A stretch of DNA of 64,000 bases from an uncultured Ruminococcus sp. (GTDB lineage Bacteria > Bacillota > Clostridia > Oscillospirales > Ruminococcaceae). The notes under the pieces are model-generated. The model worked only from the letters and a program-made list of their open reading frames with translations, was not told the DNA's origin and did not search any database. The stretch is taken from NCBI GenBank assembly GCA_900543145.1, contig UQPZ01000008.1:18118-82117 (forward strand), read 5' to 3'. Position 1 is the first letter of the stretch; every line of letters starts with the position of its first letter. Positions 1 to 8,955 of this stretch are shown in pieces. A program made the position numbers and the translations under genes.

Positions 1-1419
1 TCCGCAATTCATAAATGCGGAAAGCAGAGCCATTCCCCACGCTCCGCCCTCGCCCGCAGTTTTCATTACCGAAACCGGAGCTTTCAGAGCGTCGGCAATA
101 AACTGCTGAGCAACTCCCTCTACCTTGAAAAGTCCCCCGTGTCCTGTGATCCTTTCCGCTTTGACTCCCTCGCTGTTATATAGTATATCCATTCCAAGCT
201 TTAAGGACGCCGCCGCAGTATAAAGCTGAGCCTTAAAAAAGTTGGCAAGGTCAAGCCTTGCTTCGGGCCTTCTTATATACATAGGACAGCCCTTTTCAAG
301 TCCTGCCGCAGGTTCGCCTGAAATAAAGTTATAGACCGTTATCCCTCCACAGCCGCTTTCTCCTTTAAGCGCATTGTTATAAAGCAGGCTGTAGACCTTC
401 GATATATCAATATCAGCCGAGCAAAGCCGTGCGAATTCAGCAAACATATTTACCCAGCTGTCCAGCTCAGAGCAGCAGTTATTGCAGTGAACCATAGCCA
501 CCGGCAGGCCGTCGGGGGTAGTAACTGAGTCTATCTGAGGATATACCCCTTTAAGCTGCTTGTCAAGCACCAGCATTGAAAATATAGATGTGCCTGCCGA
601 AACATTTCCTGTACCTGGAGAAACGCTGTTTGTCGCAGTCATTCCCGTACCTGCGTCGCCCTCCGGAGGACATACGGGAATACCTGCTTCAAGACTTCCG
701 GAAGGGTCAAGGAAATGAGCTCCCGCTTTGGTCAGAAAAGCGCCCTTTTCTCCTGCATTTCTAACCTTCGGCAGGATATTCCTAACGTCAATATCAAAGC
801 CCTTCCGCTTTAAGCTGTTATTTATAAGCTCTATGAACCTGCCGTTATAGGCGATACCGTCAAGAGGGAATATTCCCGACGCCTCTCCTGCTCCCACCTC
901 AAATCTTCCGGTCAGCAGGAAGTGAATATATCCCGCCAGCGTATTGATCCTATAAAGCTTCCCCAAATGCTCCTCTCCGTTAAGCACCGCCTGATAGAAA
1001 TGTGCTATGCTCCAGCGCTGAGGGATATTAAAGCCGAAAAGTTCGGTCAGCTCTTCAGCTGCCTTTTCCGTTGTTGTATTCCTCCAGGTACGGAAAGGAA
1101 CAAGCAGCCCGCCGTCCTTATCAAACGGCATATATCCGTGCATCATAGCGGAAACCCCCATTGCACCGAAGGTTTTCAGTTCAGCACCGTACTGTTCCGA
1201 AACGTTCTCTGCAAGAGAAGCATAGCAGCTTTGAAGTCCTCTGCGTATATCGTCAAGTGAATAAGTCCAGTATCCGTTCTCAAAGCGGTTCTCCCAGCTA
1301 TGGCTTCCCGATGCTATAGGAATGTAGGAATCGTCAGTAAGAACCGCCTTTATTCTTGTAGAACCAAGCTCGATACCAAGAAATGTCCTGCCTGCTTCGA
1401 TCTTTTCCCTTACCGTCAT
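1..1419 (-). CDS. araB: FGGY-family carbohydrate kinase, probable ribulokinase (C-terminus off the window)
   Basis: It probably phosphorylates L-ribulose to L-ribulose-5-phosphate in cytoplasmic arabinose catabolism. I translated it from the ATG at 1419; 473 codons are open to the window edge, so the C-terminal part is missing. The N-terminal ATP-binding signature GIELGSTRIKAVL is near residue 15. An MHGYMPFD and WRNT stretch typical of FGGY kinases follows near residue 90, and a C-terminal-domain GEGGAWGMAL motif lies at the edge. It starts 17 bp downstream of araA on the same strand, so the two are almost certainly cotranscribed. Substrate assignment to ribulose comes mainly from this neighbour; a related FGGY pentulose kinase is the alternative. 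Confidence 0.85.
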   Translation of the reverse strand, partial: MTVREKIEAGRTFLGIELGSTRIKAVLTDDSYIPIASGSHSWENRFENGYWTYSLDDIRRGLQSCYASLAENVSEQYGAELKTFGAMGVSAMMHGYMPFDKDGGLLVPFRTWRNTTTEKAAEELTELFGFNIPQRWSIAHFYQAVLNGEEHLGKLYRINTLAGYIHFLLTGRFEVGAGEASGIFPLDGIAYNGRFIELINNSLKRKGFDIDVRNILPKVRNAGEKGAFLTKAGAHFLDPSGSLEAGIPVCPPEGDAGTGMTATNSVSPGTGNVSAGTSIFSMLVLDKQLKGVYPQIDSVTTPDGLPVAMVHCNNCCSELDSWVNMFAEFARLCSADIDISKVYSLLYNNALKGESGCGGITVYNFISGEPAAGLEKGCPMYIRRPEARLDLANFFKAQLYTAAASLKLGMDILYNSEGVKAERITGHGGLFKVEGVAQQFIADALKAPVSVMKTAGEGGAWGMALLSAFMNCG

Positions 1420-1436
1420 TTATTTGTATCCCCCAG

Positions 1437-2906
1437 TCAGTTTTTTTTCAGCCTTGCCGTTACATCAAGCATTTCAAGCCGCTGTTCAAATTCGCTTAGT
1501 TTGGTATCGGAATCTATTACCACAAGCTCTGTATCGGTCATTTTAGCAAACAAACGAATATCCTCTGCTGTAAGCGCAGTAGAAACTACCGCATGATGAG
1601 CGCCGCCTGCATATATCCACGCCGCCGCACCGGTCGGAAAGTCAGGCTTCAGCTTCCACATAAGGCGGGCTACAGGCAGCTTCGGCATAGGCTCAGGCTG
1701 TTTTACCAACGTTATTTCAGCGCACACCAATCTGAAGCGGTCGCCCATATCTACCATAGAAACCGCTATTGCTTCACCCTCTATTCCGTCGAACACAAGA
1801 CGGGCAGGATCTGATTTTCCTCCAATACCGAGAGGATGCACCTGAATTTCAGGTTTTTCTGCGGCAAAGACCGGTGAAACCTCAAGCATATGAGCCGCAA
1901 GCTCAAGCTCGCTTCCCTCGGTAAGATCGTAGGTATAATCCTCCATAAATCCTGTTGCACCGTTTCTTCCCTCCGCCATTTTACTGAGTACGGCACAGAG
2001 AGCTCCGGTTTTATAATCCCCCTCAGGTCCGAAGCCTATGCCCTTAGCCATAAGCTCCTGAACCGCAAGTCCCGGCAGCTGATTTAAGCCGTGCAGATCC
2101 TGAAAGGTATCTGTAAACGCCGATATATTTTCTCTTTCAATAAACTTTTCAAGCGCCGCCTGATACTTCGCCTGCTCCCGTACAGCGGAAATATTATCAG
2201 TAGAGATCTTATACCTGCTTTTATATTCGGACATTTTAAGGTCTATTTCACTTTCCGTAATATCGCAGATAATATCAGCAATATCCCCTACACCGTAATA
2301 GTTTACGTTCCAGCCGTATTTTATCTCGCTTTCGACCCTGTCGCCGTCGGTAACGGCAACGTCACGCATATTGTTTCCAAGCATTGCAACTCTCATTGTT
2401 TTTCCGAATGCAACTGCTTTTGCCGCCTGAGCAAAGCGGCGTATTTTCTCTATTACCGAAGCATGACGGTAATAGCCGGCCGCAACCTCCCGCTTTATAC
2501 CGAGTCTTGTACAGATAAAGCCGAACTCCCTATCGCCGTGGGCAGACTGGTTCAGGTTCATAAAATCCATGTCTATCATACTGTAAGGAAGCTTTTCATT
2601 GTACTGTGTATGCAGATGAAGCATTGGCTTGCTGAGCCGCTGCAATGCCCTTATCCACATTTTTGCTGGAGAAAAAGTATGCATCCACATAATAACGCCG
2701 ATACATTCGCAGTCGTCCGACGCTTCGGCGCAGACCCTTTCAGCCTCAGCGTGATCTCTTACAACAGGCTTGAACACTACATCTGCGTCAGATCCAAGCT
2801 TCTCGTCAAGGAATTCTGCGATCTCACGGCTGTCCTCTGCTGCCTTTGCCAGAGTTTCCTCGCCGTAAAGATCCTGACTTCCGGTAATAAAATATAATTT
2901 ATTCAT
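1437..2906 (-). CDS. araA: L-arabinose isomerase
   Basis: It converts L-arabinose to L-ribulose in the cytoplasm. The frame is open further upstream (to 3197), but the start is set at the ATG at 2906. That ATG has a strong AGGAGG-type site 8 bp ahead and begins MNKLYFITGSQDLYGEE, the family N-terminus. The resulting 489 residues fit the usual length of about 475-500. Characteristic stretches include VIMWMHTFSPAKMW near residue 80 and the GFGPEGDYKTGAL block near residue 300. It is the first gene of an araA-araB operon driven by the promoter at 2931-2959, with a leader of only about 17 nt. No transporter or araD is visible in the window. Confidence 0.96.
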   Translation of the reverse strand: MNKLYFITGSQDLYGEETLAKAAEDSREIAEFLDEKLGSDADVVFKPVVRDHAEAERVCAEASDDCECIGVIMWMHTFSPAKMWIRALQRLSKPMLHLHTQYNEKLPYSMIDMDFMNLNQSAHGDREFGFICTRLGIKREVAAGYYRHASVIEKIRRFAQAAKAVAFGKTMRVAMLGNNMRDVAVTDGDRVESEIKYGWNVNYYGVGDIADIICDITESEIDLKMSEYKSRYKISTDNISAVREQAKYQAALEKFIERENISAFTDTFQDLHGLNQLPGLAVQELMAKGIGFGPEGDYKTGALCAVLSKMAEGRNGATGFMEDYTYDLTEGSELELAAHMLEVSPVFAAEKPEIQVHPLGIGGKSDPARLVFDGIEGEAIAVSMVDMGDRFRLVCAEITLVKQPEPMPKLPVARLMWKLKPDFPTGAAAWIYAGGAHHAVVSTALTAEDIRLFAKMTDTELVVIDSDTKLSEFEQRLEMLDVTARLKKN

Positions 2907-2930
2907 AGCAAAACCTCCTGCCTTTTTCTC

Positions 2931-2959
2931 AGTATATAACATCAGAGAGGGTTTTGCAA
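2931..2959 (-). promoter_or_regulatory. Sigma-A promoter of araA-araB
   Basis: Read on the minus strand this is TTGCAA, a 17-bp spacer, then TATACT, placing the start near 2924, about 17 nt before the araA ATG. The short leader leaves no room for a riboswitch or attenuator. Regulation would have to act at DNA level, but no clear AraR-type operator was recognised. Confidence 0.7.
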
Positions 2960-3060
2960 GATTTTTATTTATTAACGGTAGAAATTTATTAATCTTAATT
3001 GTACAGTGATATGTAAAACGACGGTTACGGAGATGATATTGGGAAATAAACCAAATATAC

Positions 3061-3098
3061 GAACAAGCTCCGGCAAAATCGTTTACCAGAGCTTGTTC
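3061..3098. repeat. 38-bp inverted repeat upstream of araA
   Basis: Arms of 17 bp flank a 4-base loop, with two C/A mismatches. As minus-strand RNA both mismatches become G-U wobbles, so the hairpin would be fully paired. No T-run follows on either strand, so it is not a standard terminator. It lies about 100 bp upstream of the araA promoter. Confidence 0.75.
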
Positions 3099-3256
3099 AT
3101 AAGCTGTTATAAATATAAAATTACATTTTTCAATCCACGCATTTAAACCCACGTAAAAATGCGACTTATTTATAATAGTAACTATTAAAAATAGCAAATT
3201 AAATATTTTTGTGCAAATTAAACAAAATTTTACCTTTTATTTTGTATAATTTAATG

Positions 3257-3286
3257 TTGACAAAAATGTGCATTTTAAGTTATTAT
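3257..3286 (+). promoter_or_regulatory. Promoter for the small ORF at 3459
   Basis: TTGACA at 3257-3262, an 18-bp spacer and TATTAT at 3281-3286. The predicted start near 3293 gives an AT-rich leader of about 165 nt before the small ORF. The leader (3293-3458) holds no obvious hairpin with a T-run. Confidence 0.6.
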
Positions 3287-3458
3287 ATACATGATGTTTT
3301 TAGAAGTTGTAAACCTAAAATTACATGAAGGGCTGTACAAAAGCATATAATAAAAATAATTTAAATTAAGCAGAGCAACAACTAAAACCAATTATAACAA
3401 TTACTGCTTTAATATTATAGCATAAAATATTACAGTAGTCAACTAGAAAGGAGGAACT

Positions 3459-3605
3459 ATGTATTCTTTAAATTATATTTATAAAGATAAAGTTGAAAAA
3501 CCCGGCGAAAGCCGCGAAGTTCACGCTGAGATAAGCGTAACTAAAGAACGTGAACACCGCAACTTTATCAAAATAGTTCTCAGTATATTCAAAAGCTCCG
3601 ATTAA
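3459..3605 (+). CDS. Hypothetical small protein, 48 aa
   Basis: I do not recognise this protein. The ATG at 3459 follows an excellent AGAAAGGAGG site with 6-7 nt spacing, a promoter lies upstream and a rho-independent terminator starts 47 bp after the TAA. The 48 residues are charged. They begin MYSLNYIYKDK, have a Lys/Glu/Arg-rich middle, and end in a short hydrophobic stretch (FIKIVLSIF) near residues 37-45, which could be an amphipathic or membrane-associated helix. It has its own transcription unit between the divergent ara operon and convergent cellobiose phosphorylase gene. No function can be assigned. Confidence 0.65.
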   Translation: MYSLNYIYKDKVEKPGESREVHAEISVTKEREHRNFIKIVLSIFKSSD

Positions 3606-3651
3606 ACCGCTTGAGCCTTTACAAACTTTATTGCCGAAAGTACACTTATAG

Positions 3652-3691
3652 ACTGACTTCATTTCACAAGAGGAGTCAGTTTTATTTTTTT
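3652..3691 (+). terminator. Rho-independent terminator of the small ORF
   Basis: ACTGACT...AGTCAGT stem followed by TTTATTTTTTT on the plus strand, 47 bp after the stop codon of the 48-aa ORF. Confidence 0.8.
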
Positions 3692-3831
3692 ACTGACCCG
3701 TCTGCTGTAAAAACTAATTATCATAGCAGCTCAGCGCTGAGAGTTTACTTCCGTCCGGAAAATCCGGCAAGATAATCTATAGAAGCCTTACAGGACTTTG
3801 CTGATATTACCGCAAGTATCTTTCAAAACGC

Positions 3832-3860
3832 AAAAGGAGCGATTCTTCAGAACCGCCCCT
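3832..3860 (-). terminator. Rho-independent terminator of cellobiose phosphorylase
   Basis: On the minus strand an 11-bp stem (two G-U pairs) with loop TGAA is followed by TTTTG. It sits 25 bp beyond the stop codon of the phosphorylase gene. Confidence 0.75.
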
Positions 3861-3885
3861 TTTTATATTATTTATAGCTTTAAAC

Positions 3886-6294
3886 TTAACCCAAAACAAC
3901 CACGATCTCAGTCTTTTCTGTCATCTTGCACTCGCATACAAAATTGCCCTCGACTGCTTCGCCGTTTACTGTGATCGACTTAACGCCGCTCTGAACATGG
4001 TCGGGATTCTGAACATCAATAGACAGATGCTTTCCACGGAAGTTCTTTTCGATCTTAAAGCCGTCCCAGTCGTGAGGAATAGACGGACTGATAACAAGAC
4101 CCTCTGCGTTCGGACGCATACCGCAAATACCCTCTACACAGCCTACCATTACCGTTGAGCCTGTTCCGGTGAGCCAGTGAACGTGTGAACGTCCCTCAAA
4201 CGGCGAACGCTTCGATTCTGTAAACTGACCGTGAACGTACGGCTCGAGAATTCTTACCTCAGCCTTGTCGTTCATGCTTGCAGGCGCCGACTCAAGGAAG
4301 TATTCAAACGCCCTGTCGCCGTGTCCCAGCAGGGATTCCGCAAGGATCGCCCAGCCCTGGGTCTGAGAGAATATACCGCCGTTTTCCTTTGTATCCGGAT
4401 TGAAAATATGCATAAGCGCGCCGTCAAAGTAGTGATCGACATAAGGCGGATCCATTATCTTAACACCGTAAGGCGTATTAAGTATATCATGAACGCTGTT
4501 CATTGCCTTGTCAGCCTGCTCCTCTGAAGCAAAGCCGGAAATAACAGACCATGACTGAGGATTGAGCCACATTGAAGCCTCAGGGTCGCTCTTTGCGCCT
4601 ACGACCTCTCCGTCCTCACGGATACCTCTGATAAACCTGTCCTCGTCCCAACAATCTGAAAGCGATCTGCCAAGCTCGGCCTGAACCTTATTGATGTACT
4701 CAACGTATTCGGTATCTTTCCTTTCCTCGGCGTAGCCCTTTATTACGCTCATTGCATAGTAAAGCTGGAACGCAACAAACGTTGACTCGCCCTTCTTGCC
4801 CAATCTCAGGCAGTCGTTCCAGTCAGCGTGAAGTCCGGCAGGCATAGCGTGTGCACCCAGTCTTTCCATCGAGAACCTTATAGCGTTCTTCAGATGATCG
4901 TAAACTGTGTCCTCTCCGCCGTTAGCGTATACGATAACCTCGTCAAGGAACGCCTTGTTTCCGCTTTCACCGATATACTTAACTATAGTCGGGAACAGCC
5001 AGAGCGCGTCGTCAGCTCTGTAGGAAGGATGTCCGGTCTCCTTGGCGTAAACAGAATTTTCATCGTTTTCGTCAGGGCAGTTCTCATGGCCTGCGTTGTG
5101 GTCGAACTTAACAAGCGGCAGACCGCCTCCGTTATCTACCTGAGCGGAGATCATAAACCTGATCTTATCAGCCGCAAGCTCAGGATTGATATGTATAATA
5201 CCCTGAATATCCTGAACGGTATCTCTGTAGCCGTAGCCGTTTCTCAGTCCGCAGTAAATAAACGAAGCGGCTCTCGACCAGATAAACGTAATAAAGCACT
5301 GATAAGCGTTCCATACATTTACCATATTATTGAACTCGGCGGAAGGTGTTTCAACCTGGAAGTTGTTCAGCTCTCCGTGCCAGTAATCAACAAGCTCTTT
5401 TATCTCGGCGTCACACCTGCCCGGCTCGTTGTAGGAATTGATGATCTCATCAGCCGCCGCAGGGTTCTTCTGTCCGAGTATGTAAATAACCTCAACTGTC
5501 TCTCCTGGTGCAACCATTACCTCAGACTGCAAAGCGCCGCAGGCGTTTGAGTTATAATTGCACTTATTGTCACAGAAGCCTCTTTCAACTGCGATAGGAT
5601 TTCCGTAGGTTCTGTACGGCCCGATAAAGCTGTCAAGATTTCCGTTATATGCGGAAACATCAGCGCCCGCAACTCCGAAGAATCTTTCTCTCCAGTTTGA
5701 ACCGTTCTCGTCCTTGCCGCTGTTTTCATTGATGTGCTGAACGATCTTGTTGCCCTCGAAGCTTGTTCTGGTAATAAACAGCGTATACTGAAGATTTACC
5801 TGATCCTGCTCATAATTGTTCTCGTTTGTAAACTCAACAAAGCCGAAAAGCGAAAGGTTTCTGTAGGTATCGCCGTTGTTTGTAAGCTTTGTTCTCCATA
5901 CCTCATAGGTCTTGTTAAGAGGAACGTAATACGTTACCTCGGAATGAATATCAGCATAATCGGCAAGCATTGTAGTATAAGCCGTGCCGTGGTGACATTC
6001 GGACTTGTACTTGTCAAGAGGCTTTCCTACCGGCTGCCAGGAAGCCGACCAGTAATCAGCCGTATCGTTGTCGCGGATATAGATATATCTTCCGGGAACA
6101 GCAATATTTGTGTTGAAGCGGTAACGGACGTGTCTGCCGTTAGCTCCGCTCTTTACGAAGCTGTAGCCCCCCGCGTTGTTTGAAATGATAGCGCCGTACT
6201 CAGGCGAACCGAGGTAGTTTGCCCATGGTGCAGGCGTATCGGGTCTGGTGATTACATACTCTTTGTTTTTGAGGTCAAAATAACCGTACTGCAT
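3886..6294 (-). CDS. cbpA: Cellobiose phosphorylase (GH94)
   Basis: It cleaves cellobiose with phosphate to glucose-1-phosphate and glucose, an energy-saving cytoplasmic step for cellulolytic Clostridia. The 802 residues match the family length (about 810). The N-terminus MQYGYFDLKNKEYVITRPDT and the GLHADWNDCL block near residues 487-496 are hallmarks; the general-acid Asp lies in DWND near residue 491. There is no signal peptide, as expected. The ATG at 6294 has an AAAGGAG site ahead. It has its own promoter (6383-6411) and terminator (3832-3860), so it is monocistronic. Cellodextrin phosphorylase is less likely given the length and motifs. Confidence 0.95.
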   Translation of the reverse strand: MQYGYFDLKNKEYVITRPDTPAPWANYLGSPEYGAIISNNAGGYSFVKSGANGRHVRYRFNTNIAVPGRYIYIRDNDTADYWSASWQPVGKPLDKYKSECHHGTAYTTMLADYADIHSEVTYYVPLNKTYEVWRTKLTNNGDTYRNLSLFGFVEFTNENNYEQDQVNLQYTLFITRTSFEGNKIVQHINENSGKDENGSNWRERFFGVAGADVSAYNGNLDSFIGPYRTYGNPIAVERGFCDNKCNYNSNACGALQSEVMVAPGETVEVIYILGQKNPAAADEIINSYNEPGRCDAEIKELVDYWHGELNNFQVETPSAEFNNMVNVWNAYQCFITFIWSRAASFIYCGLRNGYGYRDTVQDIQGIIHINPELAADKIRFMISAQVDNGGGLPLVKFDHNAGHENCPDENDENSVYAKETGHPSYRADDALWLFPTIVKYIGESGNKAFLDEVIVYANGGEDTVYDHLKNAIRFSMERLGAHAMPAGLHADWNDCLRLGKKGESTFVAFQLYYAMSVIKGYAEERKDTEYVEYINKVQAELGRSLSDCWDEDRFIRGIREDGEVVGAKSDPEASMWLNPQSWSVISGFASEEQADKAMNSVHDILNTPYGVKIMDPPYVDHYFDGALMHIFNPDTKENGGIFSQTQGWAILAESLLGHGDRAFEYFLESAPASMNDKAEVRILEPYVHGQFTESKRSPFEGRSHVHWLTGTGSTVMVGCVEGICGMRPNAEGLVISPSIPHDWDGFKIEKNFRGKHLSIDVQNPDHVQSGVKSITVNGEAVEGNFVCECKMTEKTEIVVVLG

Positions 6295-6382
6295 ATTTTA
6301 TGCTCCTTTATAATAATATTTGACTACTCTTCCCCGCAGGTACCAGCAGACTTACGCGTCAAATTTTGCTTGCGTCTATATC

Positions 6383-6411
6383 ATTTTAGCATACATTAAC
6401 ATACTTGACAA
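6383..6411 (-). promoter_or_regulatory. Promoter of cellobiose phosphorylase
   Basis: On the minus strand: TTGTCA, 17-bp spacer, TAAAAT. The predicted start near 6376 gives an 80-nt leader. No clear operator was found in it. Confidence 0.6.
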
Positions 6412-6645
6412 GGGGGTTTTAAAAAGTTTTAGGATAAATTTTTTCACTGATCTCAATTTATGAAACTTAAACGTTTTCCCTGTTTTCAGGCAGTCTGAAA
6501 AGCTCAGTACAAACGCTCTCTCAGTTTATTGCAAAAAAGTTTCCGATGCTTCCTGCAACACTGTGTTCATTAATTATAAGCTATTTATTAACAAAGATCC
6601 TATCAGTTTACAAAATCTTATCCGCCCTGTTAGAGTTCAAACTTA

Positions 6646-6661
6646 TGTTCCACGTGGAACA
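6646..6661. promoter_or_regulatory. parS: parS centromere site (ParB/Spo0J binding)
   Basis: TGTTCCACGTGGAACA is a perfect 16-bp palindrome that fits the parS consensus TGTTNCACGTGNAACA. ParB (Spo0J) loads here and spreads to organise and segregate the origin region. It lies in the gap between the phosphorylase gene and the dipeptidase gene, not inside a gene. It is the only CACGTG-centred match I saw. A T-rich run follows on the plus strand, so a terminator role is conceivable, but nothing is transcribed toward it from the left on that strand. Confidence 0.85.
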
Positions 6662-6697
6662 TTTTTATTTTTTATATCGCTGGAGCTGTTTTCCTGC

Positions 6698-6728
6698 AAA
6701 AAAAGCCCTCCGCAACAGCCGGAAGGCT
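6698..6728 (-). terminator. Terminator downstream of the dipeptidase gene
   Basis: Minus-strand stem AGCCTTCCG/CGGAGGGCT with a short loop, followed by TTTTTT. It starts 8 bp beyond the stop codon and probably ends the whole minus-strand run that begins at the ExbB-like gene. Confidence 0.85.
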
Positions 6729-6735
6729 TCTGATC

Positions 6736-8085
6736 TCAGCCGCATATCTCAACGATAGCGTTGGCGTACATATTGAGATTATATTTTAGCGTTTCAAGAC
6801 TGATATGCTCGTCAGGGCCGTGCATATTGTTGTTCTCCTCGGGAAATTCCGCTCCGAAAGCAACTCCGCCTTCTGTATTGTGAACGTAGGTAACTCCTCC
6901 CTCCGCAATACAGCGTCCCTTTTCGCCCTTTACCTTTTCATAGGTTTTCAGAAGCGCCTGAACAAGCTCGCTGTCCTCAGGAACATAGTGCGGCTCCATT
7001 CCCTCGCAGGATGTAACGTTCATTCCGGCGTTTTCTAGGCTTTTCCCGATAATCTCCTTTATTTCCCTATAGGTACGGTCTATCGGAAAACGAATATCTA
7101 TACCTCCGCTTATCGTTCCGTTTTCATATTTAAGCTGAGTGAGAGCACAGGTCATTTCTCCCGAAATACCGTCGCAAAAGCCCAGTCCCGCCGAGCTTCC
7201 GTTTGTTTCTCCGTGAGGAAAAAGCGCCGTAAGCCTTTTTGCAGCTTCACAGCCGCCGCAGGCAAGAAACTCAAGCAGCGCCGTAACGGTATTCCTGCCA
7301 AGTTCAGGACGCGAGCCGTGAGCAGACTGCCCTGTTATCTCAAAGCCGTTTTCCGTTTTCTGTACAGTACAGCCGCCGATCTCTTGGGGAATACTGTCCT
7401 TTCCGTACTCCGCAGTACATACGGTTTTCCCCGGAACAGCGTTTATGACCGTACCTCCGTCTATAACGGTGATTTTGATCTTACCGCAGTCAAGGATTCC
7501 CTTTCCGCTGAATGTAAGATGAAGCATTCCCTTTTCACAGTTAAGTACGGGAAAAGAACCGTCGGGAGTAAAAACCATAGGCGGAAAAGGCTCCTTTGTC
7601 TGATAGTATTCAATATCCTGACAGCCTCCCTCCTCATTTCCTCCGAAAATAATACGGAAGCTCTTTTTTATAGGTATTCCCAGATCCTTTATGCACTTTA
7701 CAGCATACAAAACCGCAACACTGGGGCCTTTATCGTCTATTGCGCCCCTGCCGTAAGCTATACCGTCCTTAACGGTACAGGCGAAAGGAGGAAAGCTCCA
7801 GCCTTCTCCCGCAGGAACGACGTCAAGATGACTCAGTATTCCAAGCACAGGCTCCCCCTGTCCGAAATCCATTGAAACGGCGTAATTACCGAAGTTCTTT
7901 ACTGTCATTCCAAGTCTTTTGCCAAACTGTGATCCCCATTCCAGAGCCTTTGCCGACCCCTCTCCGAACGGCATTCCCGGACGCGGTTCGGAAAAGCTGC
8001 TGTCTATGGACATTATCTCATTCATTGAGCTTAATACATCATCTATATTCTTATCAAAATAATCCGATATTTCCTTTTCAAACAC
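6736..8085 (-). CDS. pepV: M20-family dinuclear metal dipeptidase (PepV/Sapep-like)
   Basis: It is a cytoplasmic zinc or manganese exopeptidase that cleaves dipeptides. The 449 residues match PepV/Sapep (about 450-470). Metal-ligand motifs are in order: SHLDVVPAGEGW near residue 85 (His86, Asp88), GRGAIDDKGP near 112 (Asp118) and GGNEEGG near 148 (Glu151-Glu152, catalytic base and ligand). The C-terminal HNTEGGVAFGAEFP and MHGPDEH stretches supply the last ligand. It follows the metallophosphoesterase gene by 18 bp on the same strand, which suggests cotranscription. Its exact peptide substrate cannot be told from sequence. Confidence 0.92.
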   Translation of the reverse strand: MFEKEISDYFDKNIDDVLSSMNEIMSIDSSFSEPRPGMPFGEGSAKALEWGSQFGKRLGMTVKNFGNYAVSMDFGQGEPVLGILSHLDVVPAGEGWSFPPFACTVKDGIAYGRGAIDDKGPSVAVLYAVKCIKDLGIPIKKSFRIIFGGNEEGGCQDIEYYQTKEPFPPMVFTPDGSFPVLNCEKGMLHLTFSGKGILDCGKIKITVIDGGTVINAVPGKTVCTAEYGKDSIPQEIGGCTVQKTENGFEITGQSAHGSRPELGRNTVTALLEFLACGGCEAAKRLTALFPHGETNGSSAGLGFCDGISGEMTCALTQLKYENGTISGGIDIRFPIDRTYREIKEIIGKSLENAGMNVTSCEGMEPHYVPEDSELVQALLKTYEKVKGEKGRCIAEGGVTYVHNTEGGVAFGAEFPEENNNMHGPDEHISLETLKYNLNMYANAIVEICG

Positions 8086-8103
8086 TGAAAACTCTCCTTA
8101 CGC

Positions 8104-8955
8104 TTATTTTCCTGTCAAGGTTACGCTTATTATCTGCGACGGATTTTGCAGACGGAATTTTCCAAGTCCAGCTGAAACCACCATGCTTGAGCCGAATTTA
8201 TTATATACTCCCTTTGTATATTCGGGAAACAGCTTTCTTTCGGGTGAAAGCAGTCCGCCTGCAAGCGGAAGCCTGACGATCCCCCCATGGCAATGACCCG
8301 AAAATACTATATCAGCGCCCCATTCGGCGTATTCCTTAAACGGGAACGGATTGTGCGCCAGAAGAATGCTGCATTTATCGGTATTCGGAACTCCGAGAAG
8401 CTTTGTCAGAAGGCTTTTATCAGCCTTTTTAAGTCCTCTGTAGCCTGTTCCCGAAAAACTTCTGTAATAGTCCGCCGAAAGCTCCAGACCGTATACATCG
8501 ATATACTCTCCGTTACGGCAGATTCTTTCCGAAGAATTTCTCAGCACATGAACTCCCTCTGACCCAAGCTTATAATTAAGCGCCTCTGATTTTACCACCG
8601 CTTCGGTCTCATGATTTCCCATAACGTAATAAACCGGAGCTATTTTCATCAGTCTCTGCATCAGAACAAGCTTAGGCGTTAGATTTTCTTCAGTTCTGCT
8701 GAACAGATCTCCCGTAAAGAAAATATAGTCCGGATCGCAGAAGCCGCAGGAATTAATAAGATTATTGAAGCCGTCCCCGTATCTTTTTTTATGCAGGTCG
8801 GAAAGATGAAGCAGCTTTACGCCCTCAAAGCTTTTAGGAAGCTTTTTGCAGCTTACGGTATATTCGTCGGTGACAAGCTGTCTGTTCTGTACAAAACAGT
8901 ATGCCGAAAGAGCGGCGGCAGCGCATACAGCCCCCGCAGTTTTCAGTTTGCTCAT
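8104..8955 (-). CDS. Membrane-anchored metallophosphoesterase (YkuE/YaeI-like)
   Basis: A calcineurin-like phosphoesterase of 283 residues. An N-terminal hydrophobic segment (about residues 5-22) should anchor it in the membrane. Metal-binding motifs follow in order: LLHLSDLHKKRYG near 50, FFTGDLF near 80, YVMGNHE near 113 and FSGHCHGG near 222. Homologues act on lipid-linked or nucleotide phosphates (for example YaeI on UDP-diacylglucosamine), but the substrate here is open. It sits between the patatin-like gene (90 bp upstream) and the dipeptidase gene (18 bp downstream). Confidence 0.88.
   Translation of the reverse strand: MSKLKTAGAVCAAAALSAYCFVQNRQLVTDEYTVSCKKLPKSFEGVKLLHLSDLHKKRYGDGFNNLINSCGFCDPDYIFFTGDLFSRTEENLTPKLVLMQRLMKIAPVYYVMGNHETEAVVKSEALNYKLGSEGVHVLRNSSERICRNGEYIDVYGLELSADYYRSFSGTGYRGLKKADKSLLTKLLGVPNTDKCSILLAHNPFPFKEYAEWGADIVFSGHCHGGIVRLPLAGGLLSPERKLFPEYTKGVYNKFGSSMVVSAGLGKFRLQNPSQIISVTLTGK

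Noticed and set aside
2091..2897. 268-codon open frame on the plus strand
   Set aside because: It lies wholly antisense to araA, has no ribosome binding site, and its translation has no family-like features.
2960..3060. AraR-type operator upstream of araA
   Set aside because: A partial AATTGTAC...ATGTAAAA segment is present, but the spacing and half-sites do not match the ATTTGTACGTACAAAT consensus.
4828..5550. 240-codon open frame on the plus strand
   Set aside because: Antisense to the cellobiose phosphorylase gene; GC-skewed shadow frame without a start signal.
6546..6758. 70-codon hydrophobic ORF across the parS site
   Set aside because: No ribosome binding site, runs through the parS palindrome and the dipeptidase terminator, and ends inside the dipeptidase gene.
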